NCBI RefSeq assembly: GCF_022846655.1 | Contig: NZ_AP025667.1 | Location: 186,001-250,000, forward strand | Reading direction: 5' to 3' | Length of the DNA stretch: 64,000 nt | Source of the DNA: Streptomyces seoulensis | GTDB taxonomy: Bacteria; Actinomycetota; Actinomycetes; Streptomycetales; Streptomycetaceae | Shown here: positions 7,522 through 16,299 of the stretch, piece after piece | How the letters are laid out: each line of letters begins with the position of its first letter | How positions within the stretch are numbered: the first letter of the stretch is position 1 | Program-made: the position numbers and the translations under genes | Notes under the pieces: model-generated | What the model was told of the DNA's origin: nothing | What the model saw: the letters and a program-made list of their open reading frames with translations, nothing else | Database searches by the model: none

Positions 7522-8262
7522 ATGACCACGACCTCGCCCCAGGGGCGTACCGAACTGCTGAGGCCGGACGGTAGCCCCGTCCGCGTCCTGGTGGTGGACG
7601 ACGAGCTGTCGATCACCGAACTGCTGAGCATGGCGCTCCGGTACGAGGGCTGGCGGATAAGGAGCGCGGGGGACGGGCAGGGCGCGCTGCGCTCGGCCCG
7701 CGAGTTCCGGCCGGACGCCGTGGTGCTGGACATGATGCTGCCGGACATGGACGGGCTGACCGTGCTCAGCCGGCTCCGCCGTGAACTGCCCGACGTACCC
7801 GTGCTGTTCCTGACCGCCAAGGACGCGGTGGAGGACCGGATCGCCGGACTCACCGCGGGCGGGGACGACTACGTCACCAAGCCGTTCAGCCTGGAGGAGG
7901 TCGTGGCCCGGCTGCGCGGGCTGATCCGGCGCTCCGGGGCCACCGACAAGCGCCCCGACTCCGTGCTCGTCGTGGGCGACCTCAGCCTGGACGAAGACAG
8001 CCACGAGGTCTGGCGGGCCGGGGACTCCATCCACCTGACCGCCACCGAGTTCGAGCTGCTCCGCTTCCTCATGCGCAACCCGCGCCGGGTGCTGAGCAAG
8101 GCGCAGATACTGGACCGGGTCTGGTCGTACGACTTCGGCGGGCAGGCGAACGTCGTGGAGCTGTACATCTCCTATCTGCGCCGGAAGATCGACGCCGGCC
8201 GCGAGCCGATGATCCACACCCGGCGCGGGGCCGGCTATCTGATCAAGCCCGCCGTGTCGTGA
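7522..8262 (+). CDS. OmpR-family response regulator
   Basis: 246 aa. Receiver domain at about 20-135 with acidic pair D26-D27, phosphoacceptor D70 (VVLDMMLPDMDG) and K120 (DDYVTKPFS). Winged-helix DNA-binding domain at about 150-243 (LTATEFELLRFLMRNPRRVLSKAQILDRVW). It is the first gene of a coupled operon: its TGA overlaps the GTG of the sensor kinase at 8259. The 84-bp leader contains AGACT-N6-AGTCT (7476-7491), a possible operator. Downstream genes are envelope glycosyltransferases, so the system probably adjusts cell-surface glycans. The signal is unknown. Confidence 0.95.
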   Translation: MTTTSPQGRTELLRPDGSPVRVLVVDDELSITELLSMALRYEGWRIRSAGDGQGALRSAREFRPDAVVLDMMLPDMDGLTVLSRLRRELPDVPVLFLTAKDAVEDRIAGLTAGGDDYVTKPFSLEEVVARLRGLIRRSGATDKRPDSVLVVGDLSLDEDSHEVWRAGDSIHLTATEFELLRFLMRNPRRVLSKAQILDRVWSYDFGGQANVVELYISYLRRKIDAGREPMIHTRRGAGYLIKPAVS

Positions 8263-9854
8263 GGATCGTGCGCCGCGCGCGTACCCCGCGCACCCTGCGG
8301 ACGCGGCTGGTCGTCGCGTCCGTCGTGCTGATCGCCGTGGTCTGCGCGGTGATCGGTACGGTGACCACGCTCGCCCTGCACGAGCACCTGTACCAGCAAC
8401 TCGACGGCAAGGTCCGGGATATCGCCGTACGCGCGGTCGGCCGCCCGCACCCGTCGCCCGTCCCGCTGGACCCGGCCGCCACCGCGCTCGCCTCGGCGGT
8501 GGCCACCGAGAGCCCCGCCGAACGGGTGACCACCCTGCTCACCAGGGGCCCCAACCAGACGCGGACCGTCGCCGCGTACGTGCGCGACGGCGCGATCGTG
8601 TCCGGGGCCGTGTCCGACGAGCAGAAGGACGGCAGCGGCGTCTTCAAACGGATGCGCGCCGAGCGGCTCACCGGCGAGCAGACCGCCGCGCTCGCCACCG
8701 TGCCGAAGGACGGCAGCGCCCACACCGTCCACCTGCCCGGCCTGGGCGACTACCTGGTCCGGTACGCGGTCAGCCGCGACAGCGCCGACCGGTACTACGT
8801 CGCCCTGCCCACCGCCGAGATGGACGGTGTCGTCGACACCCTGGTGCTGGTCGAGGTCTGCGTCACCGTCGCCGGGCTCGTCGCGGCCTCGCTGGCCGGG
8901 ACCGTCATCGTCGGCGTCGCCACCCGCCCCCTGCGCCGGGTCGCCCGCACCGCCACCCGTGTCTCCGAACTCCCCCTGCACTCGGGCGAGGTGAACCTCA
9001 GCGAGCGTGTCCCCGATGCCGAGTGCGACCCGCACACCGAGGTCGGCCGGGTCGGCGCCGCGCTCAACCGGATGCTCGACCACGTCAACGGCGCCCTGCA
9101 CGCCCGCCAGGAGAGCGAGACGCGGGTCCGGCGCTTCGTCGCCGACGCCAGTCACGAGCTGCGCACCCCGCTCGCCTCGATACGCGGCTACGCCGAACTG
9201 ACCCGGCGCGGGCGGGAGACGGTAGGCCCGGACACCCGGCACGCGCTGGGCCGGATCGAGTCCGAGGCGGCCCGGATGACGCTGCTGGTGGAGGACCTGC
9301 TGCTGCTGGCCCGGCTGGACGCGGGCCGCCCGCTCCAGTTCGACCGCACCGACCTGGCCCCGCTGGTCGTGGACACCGTCAGCGACGCCCGCGCGGCCGG
9401 CCTGGACCACACCTGGCGACTCGACCTGCCCGACGAACCGGCGCTGGTGACCGCCGACGCGGCCCGGCTCCAGCAGGTGCTGGTCAACCTGCTGGGCAAC
9501 GCGCGCCGGCACACCCCGCCGGGCACCACGGTCACCGCACGGGTCCGGCGGCAGGGCGAGCGGATGCGCGTACAGGTCGAGGACGACGGTCCGGGCGTCC
9601 CGGCCGGGCTGCTGCCGCACGTCTTCGAGCGGTTCGCGCGCGGCGACTCCGCCCGCACCCGTGCCACCGGGTCCACCGGCCTCGGTCTCGCCATCGTGCG
9701 GGCCGTCGTCACCGCGCACGGCGGCACCGTGGAGGTGGAGAGCGCGCCGGGCCGGACGGTGTTCACCGTGGGGCTGCCCGCGGCCGGGCCGGAGACGGCG
9801 CCGCACTCACAGTCGGGCCACAGCGTCACCACACGGGCGCGACAGGGGAGTTGA
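8259..9854 (+). CDS. sensor histidine kinase
   Basis: 531 aa; GTG overlaps the regulator stop. TM1 at about 17-40, an extracytoplasmic sensor region of about 150 residues, and TM2 at about 194-216. Then HAMP, HisKA with H299 in DASHELRTPL, and HATPase_c with N (LVNLLGNARRHTPPG), G1 (VEDDGPGVP) and G2 (STGLGLAIVRAVV) boxes. It is the cognate kinase of the regulator at 7522. The C-terminal tail is polar and ends in a 13-bp stem-loop that also holds the next start codon. Confidence 0.95.
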   Translation: MRIVRRARTPRTLRTRLVVASVVLIAVVCAVIGTVTTLALHEHLYQQLDGKVRDIAVRAVGRPHPSPVPLDPAATALASAVATESPAERVTTLLTRGPNQTRTVAAYVRDGAIVSGAVSDEQKDGSGVFKRMRAERLTGEQTAALATVPKDGSAHTVHLPGLGDYLVRYAVSRDSADRYYVALPTAEMDGVVDTLVLVEVCVTVAGLVAASLAGTVIVGVATRPLRRVARTATRVSELPLHSGEVNLSERVPDAECDPHTEVGRVGAALNRMLDHVNGALHARQESETRVRRFVADASHELRTPLASIRGYAELTRRGRETVGPDTRHALGRIESEAARMTLLVEDLLLLARLDAGRPLQFDRTDLAPLVVDTVSDARAAGLDHTWRLDLPDEPALVTADAARLQQVLVNLLGNARRHTPPGTTVTARVRRQGERMRVQVEDDGPGVPAGLLPHVFERFARGDSARTRATGSTGLGLAIVRAVVTAHGGTVEVESAPGRTVFTVGLPAAGPETAPHSQSGHSVTTRARQGS

Positions 9855-9887
9855 GAAGAGTCGGTCCCATGCGAACCGACTCTTCTC
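9853..9887 (+). promoter_or_regulatory. stem-loop presenting the start codon of the GT2-GtrA gene
   Basis: GAGAAGAGTCGGT (9853-9865) pairs perfectly with ACCGACTCTTCTC (9875-9887). The 9-base loop (9866-9874) contains the ATG at 9869-9871. It could modulate translation or act as an attenuator between the kinase and glycosyltransferase genes. Confidence 0.6.
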
Positions 9888-11182
9888 CCGGCACCCTCCC
9901 GGCACGGGAGCACCTCCCGGCCACCGCCGCCGGCACCCCCGTGCTGGACGTGGTGATCCCCGTCCACAACGAGGAGAAGGACCTGCGCCCCTGCGTGCTC
10001 AGGCTCCGCGAGCACCTGGCGCGCACCTTCCCGTACGCCTTCCGCATCACGATCGCCGACAACGCCTCCACGGACGCCACCCGGAGGATCGCGGCCGGTC
10101 TGGCGGACGAGTTCGTGGAGGTGGCCGCCTTCCGGCTGGAGCGCAAGGGCCGGGGGCACGCCCTGCGCACGGTGTGGTCCGCCTCGAACGCGCCGGTCCT
10201 CGCCTACATGGACGTCGACCTCTCCACCGACCTCAACGCCCTGCTCCCGCTGGTCGCCCCGCTGATCTCCGGCCACTCCGACCTGGCGATCGGCTCCCGG
10301 CTCAGCCGGACCTCCCGCGTGGTGCGCGGTCCGAAGCGGGAGTTCATCAGCCGGGCCTACAACCTGATCCTGCGCGGCTCGCTCCAGGCCCGCTTCTCCG
10401 ACGCCCAGTGCGGCTTCAAGGCGATCCGGCGCGAGGTGGCCCAGGTGCTGCTGCCGCTGGTGGAGGACACCGGCTGGTTCTTCGACACCGAGATGCTGGT
10501 GCTGGCCGAGCGGGCGGGGCTGCGCATCCACGAGGTGCCGGTCGACTGGGTCGACGACCCGGACTCCACCGTGCGCATCGTGCGCACCGCGACCGACGAC
10601 CTCAGGGGCGTGTGGCGGGTGGGGCGGGCGCTGACCACCGGTTCGCTGCCGCTGGACCGGCTCGCCCGGCCCTTCGGCGACGACCCGCGCGACCGTGAGA
10701 TCACCGACGTCCCGAAGGGGCTGGCCCGTCAGCTCGTCGGGTTCTGCGTGGTCGGCGGGCTGTCGACGCTGTTCTACCTGCTGCTCTACAGCGGCTTCCG
10801 GCAGTTCGGCGGCTCGCAGGCCGCCAACGCTCTCGCCCTGCTGCTCTCCGCGCTCGCCAACACGGCCGCCAACCGGCGCCTGACCTTCGGGGTGCGCGGC
10901 CGCGGCGGCGCGGTACGGCACCAGGCACAGGGCCTGGTGGTCTTCGCCATCGGCCTCGCCCTGACCAGCGGTTCCCTCGCCGCCCTCGACGCGGCCACCA
11001 CCGGCCCCGCGCACACCACCGAACTCGCGGTCCTCGTCGTCGCCAACCTCGCGGCGACCGTCCTGCGCTTCCTCCTCTTCCGCGCCTGGGTCTTCCCGGA
11101 CCGCCGGGACCCCGCGCCGGACCCCATCCCGACGGCTCTCTACGACGAGCCCACCACCATCTCCACGGGGGACCCCCGATGA
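9869..11182 (+). CDS. GT2 glycosyltransferase fused to GtrA-like membrane domain
   Basis: 437 aa. ATG 9869 lies just after the kinase stop; the frame is open upstream but only as a shadow of the kinase. The GT-A domain is at about 25-265, with VVIPVHNEE at the UDP/GDP-sugar site, YMDVDLSTD as the DxD-like metal motif and the DPM1-type QCGFKA. A GtrA-like four-helix membrane domain follows (about 290-415, LVGFCVVGGLSTLFYLLLYS...). This architecture is used to make and flip polyprenyl-phosphate sugars. The next gene, an ArnT-like transferase, would use such a lipid-linked sugar. Its end overlaps that gene by 4 bases. Confidence 0.9.
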   Translation: MRTDSSPGTLPAREHLPATAAGTPVLDVVIPVHNEEKDLRPCVLRLREHLARTFPYAFRITIADNASTDATRRIAAGLADEFVEVAAFRLERKGRGHALRTVWSASNAPVLAYMDVDLSTDLNALLPLVAPLISGHSDLAIGSRLSRTSRVVRGPKREFISRAYNLILRGSLQARFSDAQCGFKAIRREVAQVLLPLVEDTGWFFDTEMLVLAERAGLRIHEVPVDWVDDPDSTVRIVRTATDDLRGVWRVGRALTTGSLPLDRLARPFGDDPRDREITDVPKGLARQLVGFCVVGGLSTLFYLLLYSGFRQFGGSQAANALALLLSALANTAANRRLTFGVRGRGGAVRHQAQGLVVFAIGLALTSGSLAALDAATTGPAHTTELAVLVVANLAATVLRFLLFRAWVFPDRRDPAPDPIPTALYDEPTTISTGDPR

Positions 11183-13413
11183 CCACCCAGTACGACCAGC
11201 CCCCGCAGGCTGCCGAGACGCCACCCGCGCCGCGCGCCTCCTTCGCCCACCGTGTGTGGCGCGGCCGGCCCGAGGACCCGAGCTGGGCCCGCCCGGCCTT
11301 CTGGGCCCTGCTCGCCGCCACCCTCGTGCTGTACCTGTACGACCTGAGCGCCTCCGGATTCGCCAACTCCTTCTACTCGGCGGCCGTCCAGGCGGGCAGC
11401 ACCTCCTGGAAGGCGTTCTTCTTCGGCTCGCTGGACGGCGGCAACGCCATCACGGTCGACAAGCCCTCGGCGTTCCTGTGGCCCATGGCGCTGTCGGTGC
11501 GGATCTTCGGCCTCGGCTCCTGGGCGGTCCTGGTCCCCGAGGTCCTCATGGGCGTCGGCTCGGTGGCGGTCGTGTACGCGGCGGTACGGCGCCGGTCCAG
11601 CGCGGTGGCCGGTCTGGTCGCGGGCGCGGTGCTGGCGCTGACCCCGGTGGCGGCGCTGATGTTCCGGTTCAACAACCCGGACGCGATGCTGGCCCTGCTG
11701 ATGGCGCTGGCCTGCTACTTCACCGTCCGGGCGGTCGAGGACGGGCGGACCCGCTGGCTCGTGTGGGCGGGCGTCGCCATCGGCTTCGCCTTCCTCGCCA
11801 AGACCCTCCAGGCGTTCCTGATCCTGCCTCCGCTGGCCCTCGTGTACGCGGTCTGCGGGCCGGTCCGGCTTCGCAGGCGGCTGGTCCAACTGGGCCTGGC
11901 CACGCTCGCGCTGGTGGTGTCCGGCGGCTGGTGGGTCGCGGTGGTCGAGCTGTGGCCGGCCTCCTCCCGCCCGTACATCGGCGGCTCGCAGCACAACAGC
12001 TTCCTGGAGCTGACCTTCGGCTACAACGGCCTCGGCCGGATCAACGGCGACGAGACCGGAAGCGTCGGCGGCGGAGGCGGCGGCATGGGCGGCGGGGGCC
12101 GCTGGGGTACGACGGGCTGGGACCGGATGTTCGGCGCCGAGGTCGGGGGTCAGGTCTCCTGGCTGCTCCCGGCCGCGCTGATCCTGCTGATCGCGGGCCT
12201 GTGGGCCACCCGGAAACTGGGCCGCGCCTCCGCGACCCGCGCGTCGTTCCTCGTCTGGGGAGGCTCGCTGCTGATCACCATGGCGGTGTTCAGCTACATG
12301 GCCGGCATCTTCCACCAGTACTACACGGTCGCCCTCGCCCCCTACCTCGCCGCCGTCGTCGGCATGGGCACCGGGCTGCTCTGGGAGCGGCGTACCGAGA
12401 CGTGGGCGGGGGTCGCGCTCGCGGCCGCCTCGGTGGCGTCGGGCGCCTGGGGGTACGTGCTGCTCAACCGCACGCCGGACCATCTGCCCTGGCTGAGGTG
12501 GCTGGTGCTGGTCGGCGGGCTCGTGGCGGCGCTCGGGCTGCTGTTCCTCGGCCGCGCACCGAGGAACCTGGCGCTGGGCGCGGCCTCGGTGGGCCTGGCC
12601 GCGGCGCTGGCCGGGCCGACGGCGTACACCCTGAGCACGGTGAACTCCGCGCACACCGGCTCGATCCCGACGGCGGGCCCGGCGGGCGCGAGCATGATGG
12701 GCTTCGGCGGCCGTCCGGGCGGCCGTGGCGAGGGCATGCGCGGCGGCTTCCCCGGCGGGATGCCGGGCGGGCAGAACGCGCAGGGCCAGGGCCAGGGTAA
12801 GGGCCAGATGCCGCCGGGCGGGGCGGGCGGCCAGGGCTTTCCCGGCGGTGGTTTCCCCGGCCAGGGCGGCCAGAACGGCCAGGGCCAGGGGAACGGCCAG
12901 GGCCAGGGCAACGGCCAGGGCCGGCAGAACGGTCAGGGCTTCCCCGGCGGCAACCTCCCCGGCAACACCCGCACCGGCGAAGGCGGCCGCATGGGCGCCG
13001 GAGGCGCGGGCGGCCTGCTCGACGGGGCGAAAGTCTCCGCCGAGGCCGAGAAGCTGCTGAAGGCCGACGCCGACTCCTACACCTGGGTCGCCGCCTCCAT
13101 CGGCTCCCAGAACGCGGCGAGCTACCAACTGGCGACGAACAAGGCCGTCATGGCGATCGGCGGCTTCAACGGCACCGACCCCTCCCCGACCCTCGCCCAG
13201 TTCAAGCGGTACGTCGCCAAGGGCGAGATCCACTACTTCATCGCCGGCGGCGGTATGGGCGGCGGCATGGGCCGAGCCGGTGAGGCCCGCGGCGGCATGG
13301 GCGGCGAGAGCGGCACGGCCTCCGGCATCAGCACCTGGGTGGAGGCCAACTTCAAGAAGGTGACGGTCGGTTCGGCCACCTTCTACGACCTCGCGCAGAA
13401 GAAGGCCGGCTGA
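11179..13413 (+). CDS. ArnT-like (GT39/83) mannosyl/glycosyltransferase with Gly-rich domain
   Basis: 744 aa; ATGA overlap with the preceding gene. The N-terminal two thirds are polytopic with an extracytoplasmic loop after TM1 (FGSLDGGNAITVDKPS) and FNNPDAMLALLMAL, typical of the ArnT/PMT-like family that uses polyprenyl-phosphate sugars outside the membrane. Residues about 500-600 are a low-complexity Gly/Gln/Asn segment. The C-terminus (about 615-744) is a soluble domain (YTWVAASIGSQNAASYQLATNK; AIGGFNGTDPSPTLAQFKRYVAKGEIHYFI). It is the probable terminal enzyme of the regulator/kinase/GT2 operon. The acceptor is unknown. Confidence 0.9.
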   Translation: MTTQYDQPPQAAETPPAPRASFAHRVWRGRPEDPSWARPAFWALLAATLVLYLYDLSASGFANSFYSAAVQAGSTSWKAFFFGSLDGGNAITVDKPSAFLWPMALSVRIFGLGSWAVLVPEVLMGVGSVAVVYAAVRRRSSAVAGLVAGAVLALTPVAALMFRFNNPDAMLALLMALACYFTVRAVEDGRTRWLVWAGVAIGFAFLAKTLQAFLILPPLALVYAVCGPVRLRRRLVQLGLATLALVVSGGWWVAVVELWPASSRPYIGGSQHNSFLELTFGYNGLGRINGDETGSVGGGGGGMGGGGRWGTTGWDRMFGAEVGGQVSWLLPAALILLIAGLWATRKLGRASATRASFLVWGGSLLITMAVFSYMAGIFHQYYTVALAPYLAAVVGMGTGLLWERRTETWAGVALAAASVASGAWGYVLLNRTPDHLPWLRWLVLVGGLVAALGLLFLGRAPRNLALGAASVGLAAALAGPTAYTLSTVNSAHTGSIPTAGPAGASMMGFGGRPGGRGEGMRGGFPGGMPGGQNAQGQGQGKGQMPPGGAGGQGFPGGGFPGQGGQNGQGQGNGQGQGNGQGRQNGQGFPGGNLPGNTRTGEGGRMGAGGAGGLLDGAKVSAEAEKLLKADADSYTWVAASIGSQNAASYQLATNKAVMAIGGFNGTDPSPTLAQFKRYVAKGEIHYFIAGGGMGGGMGRAGEARGGMGGESGTASGISTWVEANFKKVTVGSATFYDLAQKKAG
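12770..12945 (+). repeat. low-complexity GGCCAG-type tandem repeat inside the ArnT-like gene
   Basis: Short imperfect units built on GGCCAGGGC/GGGAACGGC encode Gly-Gln-Gly-Asn runs. It is prone to length variation by slippage. Confidence 0.7.
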
Positions 13414-13435
13414 CCGCGAGCACCTTCGGCCGATA

Positions 13436-13479
13436 ATGCTGTACACCGTATAGTGAAACCGCTATACGGTGTACAGCAT
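13436..13479. promoter_or_regulatory. 18-bp perfect inverted repeat, putative TetR operator
   Basis: ATGCTGTACACCGTATAG (13436-13453), 8-base spacer, CTATACGGTGTACAGCAT (13462-13479). It spans the only gap before the MFS gene, includes -10-like hexamers, and its right arm runs into that gene's ATG (13478-13480). The TetR gene two ORFs on is the obvious candidate ligand. Confidence 0.8.
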
Positions 13480-14917
13480 GTCCGCTCCCGACCTCTCGGC
13501 CCCGCCGCTCCAGCAGGCTCCCCAGGGCCATCCCCGCCGCTGGCTGATCCTCGGCGTGATCTGCCTAGCCCAGCTCACCGTGCTGCTCGACAACACCGTG
13601 CTGAACGTGGCGATCCCCTCCCTGACCGACCGGCTGCACGCGGCCACCTCCGACATCCAGTGGATGATCAACGCGTACTCCCTGGTCCAGTCCGGCCTGC
13701 TGCTCACCGCGGGCAGCGCCGCCGACCGGTACGGCCGCAAGAAGATGCTGATCGCGGGCCTCGCCGTGTTCGGCGTGGGTTCGCTGGCGGCCGGACTCTC
13801 CACCTCCACGGGCCAGTTGATCGCCGCCCGTGCCGGCATGGGCATCGGTGGCGCCCTGCTGCTGACCACCACGCTCGCCGTGGCCATGCAGATCTTCGCG
13901 CCCGAGGAGCAGCCGAAGGCGATCGGCATCTGGGCCGCGGTCAACTCCCTCGGCTTCGCGGCGGGCCCGCTGATCGGCGGTTTCGTGCTCGACCACTTCT
14001 GGTGGGGCGCGATCTTCCTGATCAACCTGCCCGTGGCCGCCCTCGGTCTGGTCGCCGTGGTGGCCCTCGTCCCGGAGTCCAAGGCCACGCGCGCCGTCGG
14101 CGCCTCCGGCCTGCCCGCCCGCCCCGACCTGCTGGGCGCGCTGCTGTCCACGATCGGTATGACCGCCCTGGTCTTCGCGGTCATCTCCGGCCCACACCAT
14201 GGCTGGACCTCGGCCCGCGTGCTCGGCTCCGCGGCCGTGGCGGCGGTCGTGCTGGCCGTCTTCGCGTACTGGGAGAGCCGCACCGAGGAGCCGATGCTCG
14301 ACGTCCAGTTCTTCCGGGACCGCAGGTTCACCGGCGCGGTCGCCGGCGCGGTGCTGATCACCTTCGGGATGGGCGGCGCGCTGTTCCTGCTCACCCAGCA
14401 CCTCCAACTCGTCCTCGGCTACGGCCCGCTGGAGGCGGGAGCGCGCACCGCACCGCTGGCGCTCACCGTGGTCCTGCTCAACTTCAGCGGGGTCTCCGCC
14501 AAGTGGGCGGCCCGGCTGGGCACCCCGGTGGCGATCGCGCTGGGCATGGCGCTGATGGCGGGCGGCCTGGTCTCCATCGCCGAACTGGCCTCGACCGGGT
14601 ACGCCGGGACACTGCTCGGGCTGGTGCTGATCGGCGCCGGGTGCGCGCTGGCCAACCCGGCCATGGCGCACGCCATCATGAGCGCCATCCCGCCGGAGAA
14701 GGCCGGGGTCGGCGCCGGGATCAACGGCACGCTGGCCGAGTTCGGCAACGGTCTCGGGGTGGCCGTGCTCGGCGCGGTGCTCAGCTCCTTCCTGGCCTCC
14801 GGCCGCACCCTGTCGGCCGGGCTGAGCGCCGGGCAACTGGTCGGCTCCGTCGCCGTGCTGGCCGGTGGCCTGGTCGCGGCGGCCCTGCTCAAGCGGGCCC
14901 AGCGCGATGCCGTCTGA
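13478..14917 (+). CDS. DHA2-type MFS drug exporter
   Basis: 479 aa from ATG 13478 (an in-frame GTG at 13469 would add three residues). Fourteen-helix EmrB/QacA-type transporter: motif C-like region LDNTVLNVAIPSL in TM1, motif A DRYGRKK after TM2, and GIGGALLLTTTLA in TM4-5. Proton-driven drug efflux at the inner membrane is expected. No Shine-Dalgarno is visible and the ATG sits at the edge of the operator dyad, so the mRNA may be leaderless and TetR binding should block transcription directly. A tetR gene follows 69 bases after the stop. Confidence 0.93.
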   Translation: MSAPDLSAPPLQQAPQGHPRRWLILGVICLAQLTVLLDNTVLNVAIPSLTDRLHAATSDIQWMINAYSLVQSGLLLTAGSAADRYGRKKMLIAGLAVFGVGSLAAGLSTSTGQLIAARAGMGIGGALLLTTTLAVAMQIFAPEEQPKAIGIWAAVNSLGFAAGPLIGGFVLDHFWWGAIFLINLPVAALGLVAVVALVPESKATRAVGASGLPARPDLLGALLSTIGMTALVFAVISGPHHGWTSARVLGSAAVAAVVLAVFAYWESRTEEPMLDVQFFRDRRFTGAVAGAVLITFGMGGALFLLTQHLQLVLGYGPLEAGARTAPLALTVVLLNFSGVSAKWAARLGTPVAIALGMALMAGGLVSIAELASTGYAGTLLGLVLIGAGCALANPAMAHAIMSAIPPEKAGVGAGINGTLAEFGNGLGVAVLGAVLSSFLASGRTLSAGLSAGQLVGSVAVLAGGLVAAALLKRAQRDAV

Positions 14918-14986
14918 GCCGGGGTGGCTGAGCCGCCCGGACCTGGCAAGGTGTGCGGTGAGCGACGGCCAACGGAGGGAAGCCCG

Positions 14987-15763
14987 GTGGTGAAGGAAGT
15001 CGGCCCCCAAGAGGAGGGCCCCAAGGCCGGGCGGCGCGGCAGCGTCTGGCTGACCGGCAAGGAGCGGCGCGCCCGGGGCGGCCAGCCCTCCGGCCTGGAC
15101 CGGGACCGGATCACCGCGACCTCGGTCGCCCTGCTGGACGCGGAGGGCCTGGACCGCTTCTCCATGCGCCGCCTGGCGGCCGCGCTGAACGTGACCGCGA
15201 TGTCCCTGTACTGGTACGTCGACACCAAGGACGACCTGCTCGAACTCGCCCTGGACACGGCTTTCGGCGAGCTGCCGCTGCCCGACCCCGAGGACGGCGC
15301 GGCCGACTGGCGCGAGCAGTTGCGCACCCTGGCGGTCGACTACCGGGCGATGATGGTGCGCCACCCCTGGCTGTCCCCGATCGCGGGCCGCTTCCTCAAC
15401 ATCGGCCCCAACTCCCTGGCCTTCTCAAGGGTGGTGCAGCAGGTGGTGGGCCGGGCCGGGCTGCCCGCGCACGGGGTCACGGGCGCTATCTCGGCCGTCT
15501 TCCAGTTCGTGTACGGCTACGGCACGATCGAGGGCCACTTCCACGCCCGGATCGCGGACACCGGGCTGAGCGCGGAGGAGTACTTCCAGCAGTCGCTGAC
15601 CGTGGCCACCGAGGTGGCCGGGACCTCCGACGTGATGAAGGAGTCCTACGCCCTGATGGCCGCGCGCGGCGGGGACACGGTCCAGGAGATGCTCGACCGG
15701 GACTTCGCCTTCGCCCTGGACCTGCTGATCGCGGGCATCGAAGCGATGGTGGCCCGCGGCTGA
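14987..15763 (+). CDS. TetR-family regulator
   Basis: 258 aa from GTG 14987 with GGAGGG 7 bases upstream. A basic N-terminal extension of about 38 residues precedes the HTH domain (RITATSVALLDAEGLDRFSMRRLAAALNVTAMSLYWYV, about 41-78). The C-terminal part resembles the TetR_C class, which binds bulky drugs. It follows the MFS exporter gene and presumably binds the inverted repeat at 13436-13479, giving drug-inducible expression of both genes. That pairing is inferred from context. Confidence 0.9.
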   Translation: MVKEVGPQEEGPKAGRRGSVWLTGKERRARGGQPSGLDRDRITATSVALLDAEGLDRFSMRRLAAALNVTAMSLYWYVDTKDDLLELALDTAFGELPLPDPEDGAADWREQLRTLAVDYRAMMVRHPWLSPIAGRFLNIGPNSLAFSRVVQQVVGRAGLPAHGVTGAISAVFQFVYGYGTIEGHFHARIADTGLSAEEYFQQSLTVATEVAGTSDVMKESYALMAARGGDTVQEMLDRDFAFALDLLIAGIEAMVARG

Positions 15764-15803
15764 CCCTTCGCGGGGGTCGGCCACGGGCCACCAGGGTGTC
15801 GCC

Positions 15804-16274
15804 CTACGAGTCGGAGGCGAGCCGGGCCGGGAACCCGCCCGTCGCCACCGGCCCCCACCGCTCGGGCGTGACCCGGATGATGGACTTGCCCTGCTCGGCC
15901 ATGGCCGTGCGGTACTCGTCCCAGTCCGGGTGCTCACCGGCGATGTTCCGGTAGTACTCGACCAGCGGCTCGACGGAGTCCGGGGTGTCCAGCACCTCGG
16001 CCGTGCCGTCGATCTGGACCCAGGGCCCGTTCCACTCGTCGCTCAGCACGATCAGGCTGACCCGCTCGTCCCTCTTGGCGTTCCGGGTCTTGGCCCGCTC
16101 CGGATACGTGGAGGCCACGATCCGCCCGGAGTCGTCCACCCCGCAGGTCAGCGGGGAGCCCTGCGGCGAGCCGTCGGAGCGCCGGGTCAGCAGGATGGCG
16201 CGATGGCGGGGGCGTACGAAGTCCAGCAGTTCCGGCAGGGTCACTTTGGTGTTCGTAGCGATGTTGGGAGCCAT
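15804..16274 (-). CDS. PPOX-class F420-dependent oxidoreductase
   Basis: 156 aa split-barrel protein of the pyridoxamine 5'-phosphate oxidase-like group: HRAILLTRRSDGSPQGSPLTCGVD, ASTYPERAKTRNAKRDERVSLIV and WVQIDGTAEVLD are the family's flavin-pocket strands. Actinobacterial members of this length usually use F420. It lies 25 bases after the YceI gene on the same strand and may be cotranscribed. The substrate cannot be inferred. Confidence 0.85.
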   Translation of the reverse strand: MAPNIATNTKVTLPELLDFVRPRHRAILLTRRSDGSPQGSPLTCGVDDSGRIVASTYPERAKTRNAKRDERVSLIVLSDEWNGPWVQIDGTAEVLDTPDSVEPLVEYYRNIAGEHPDWDEYRTAMAEQGKSIIRVTPERWGPVATGGFPARLASDS

Positions 16275-16299
16275 GCGCCGAGCGTAGGACGTGACCGGG

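Noticed and set aside
12770..12945. CRISPR-like repeats
   Set aside because: Units are short, contiguous and in frame inside a coding region, with no spacers; it is a Gly-rich coding repeat.
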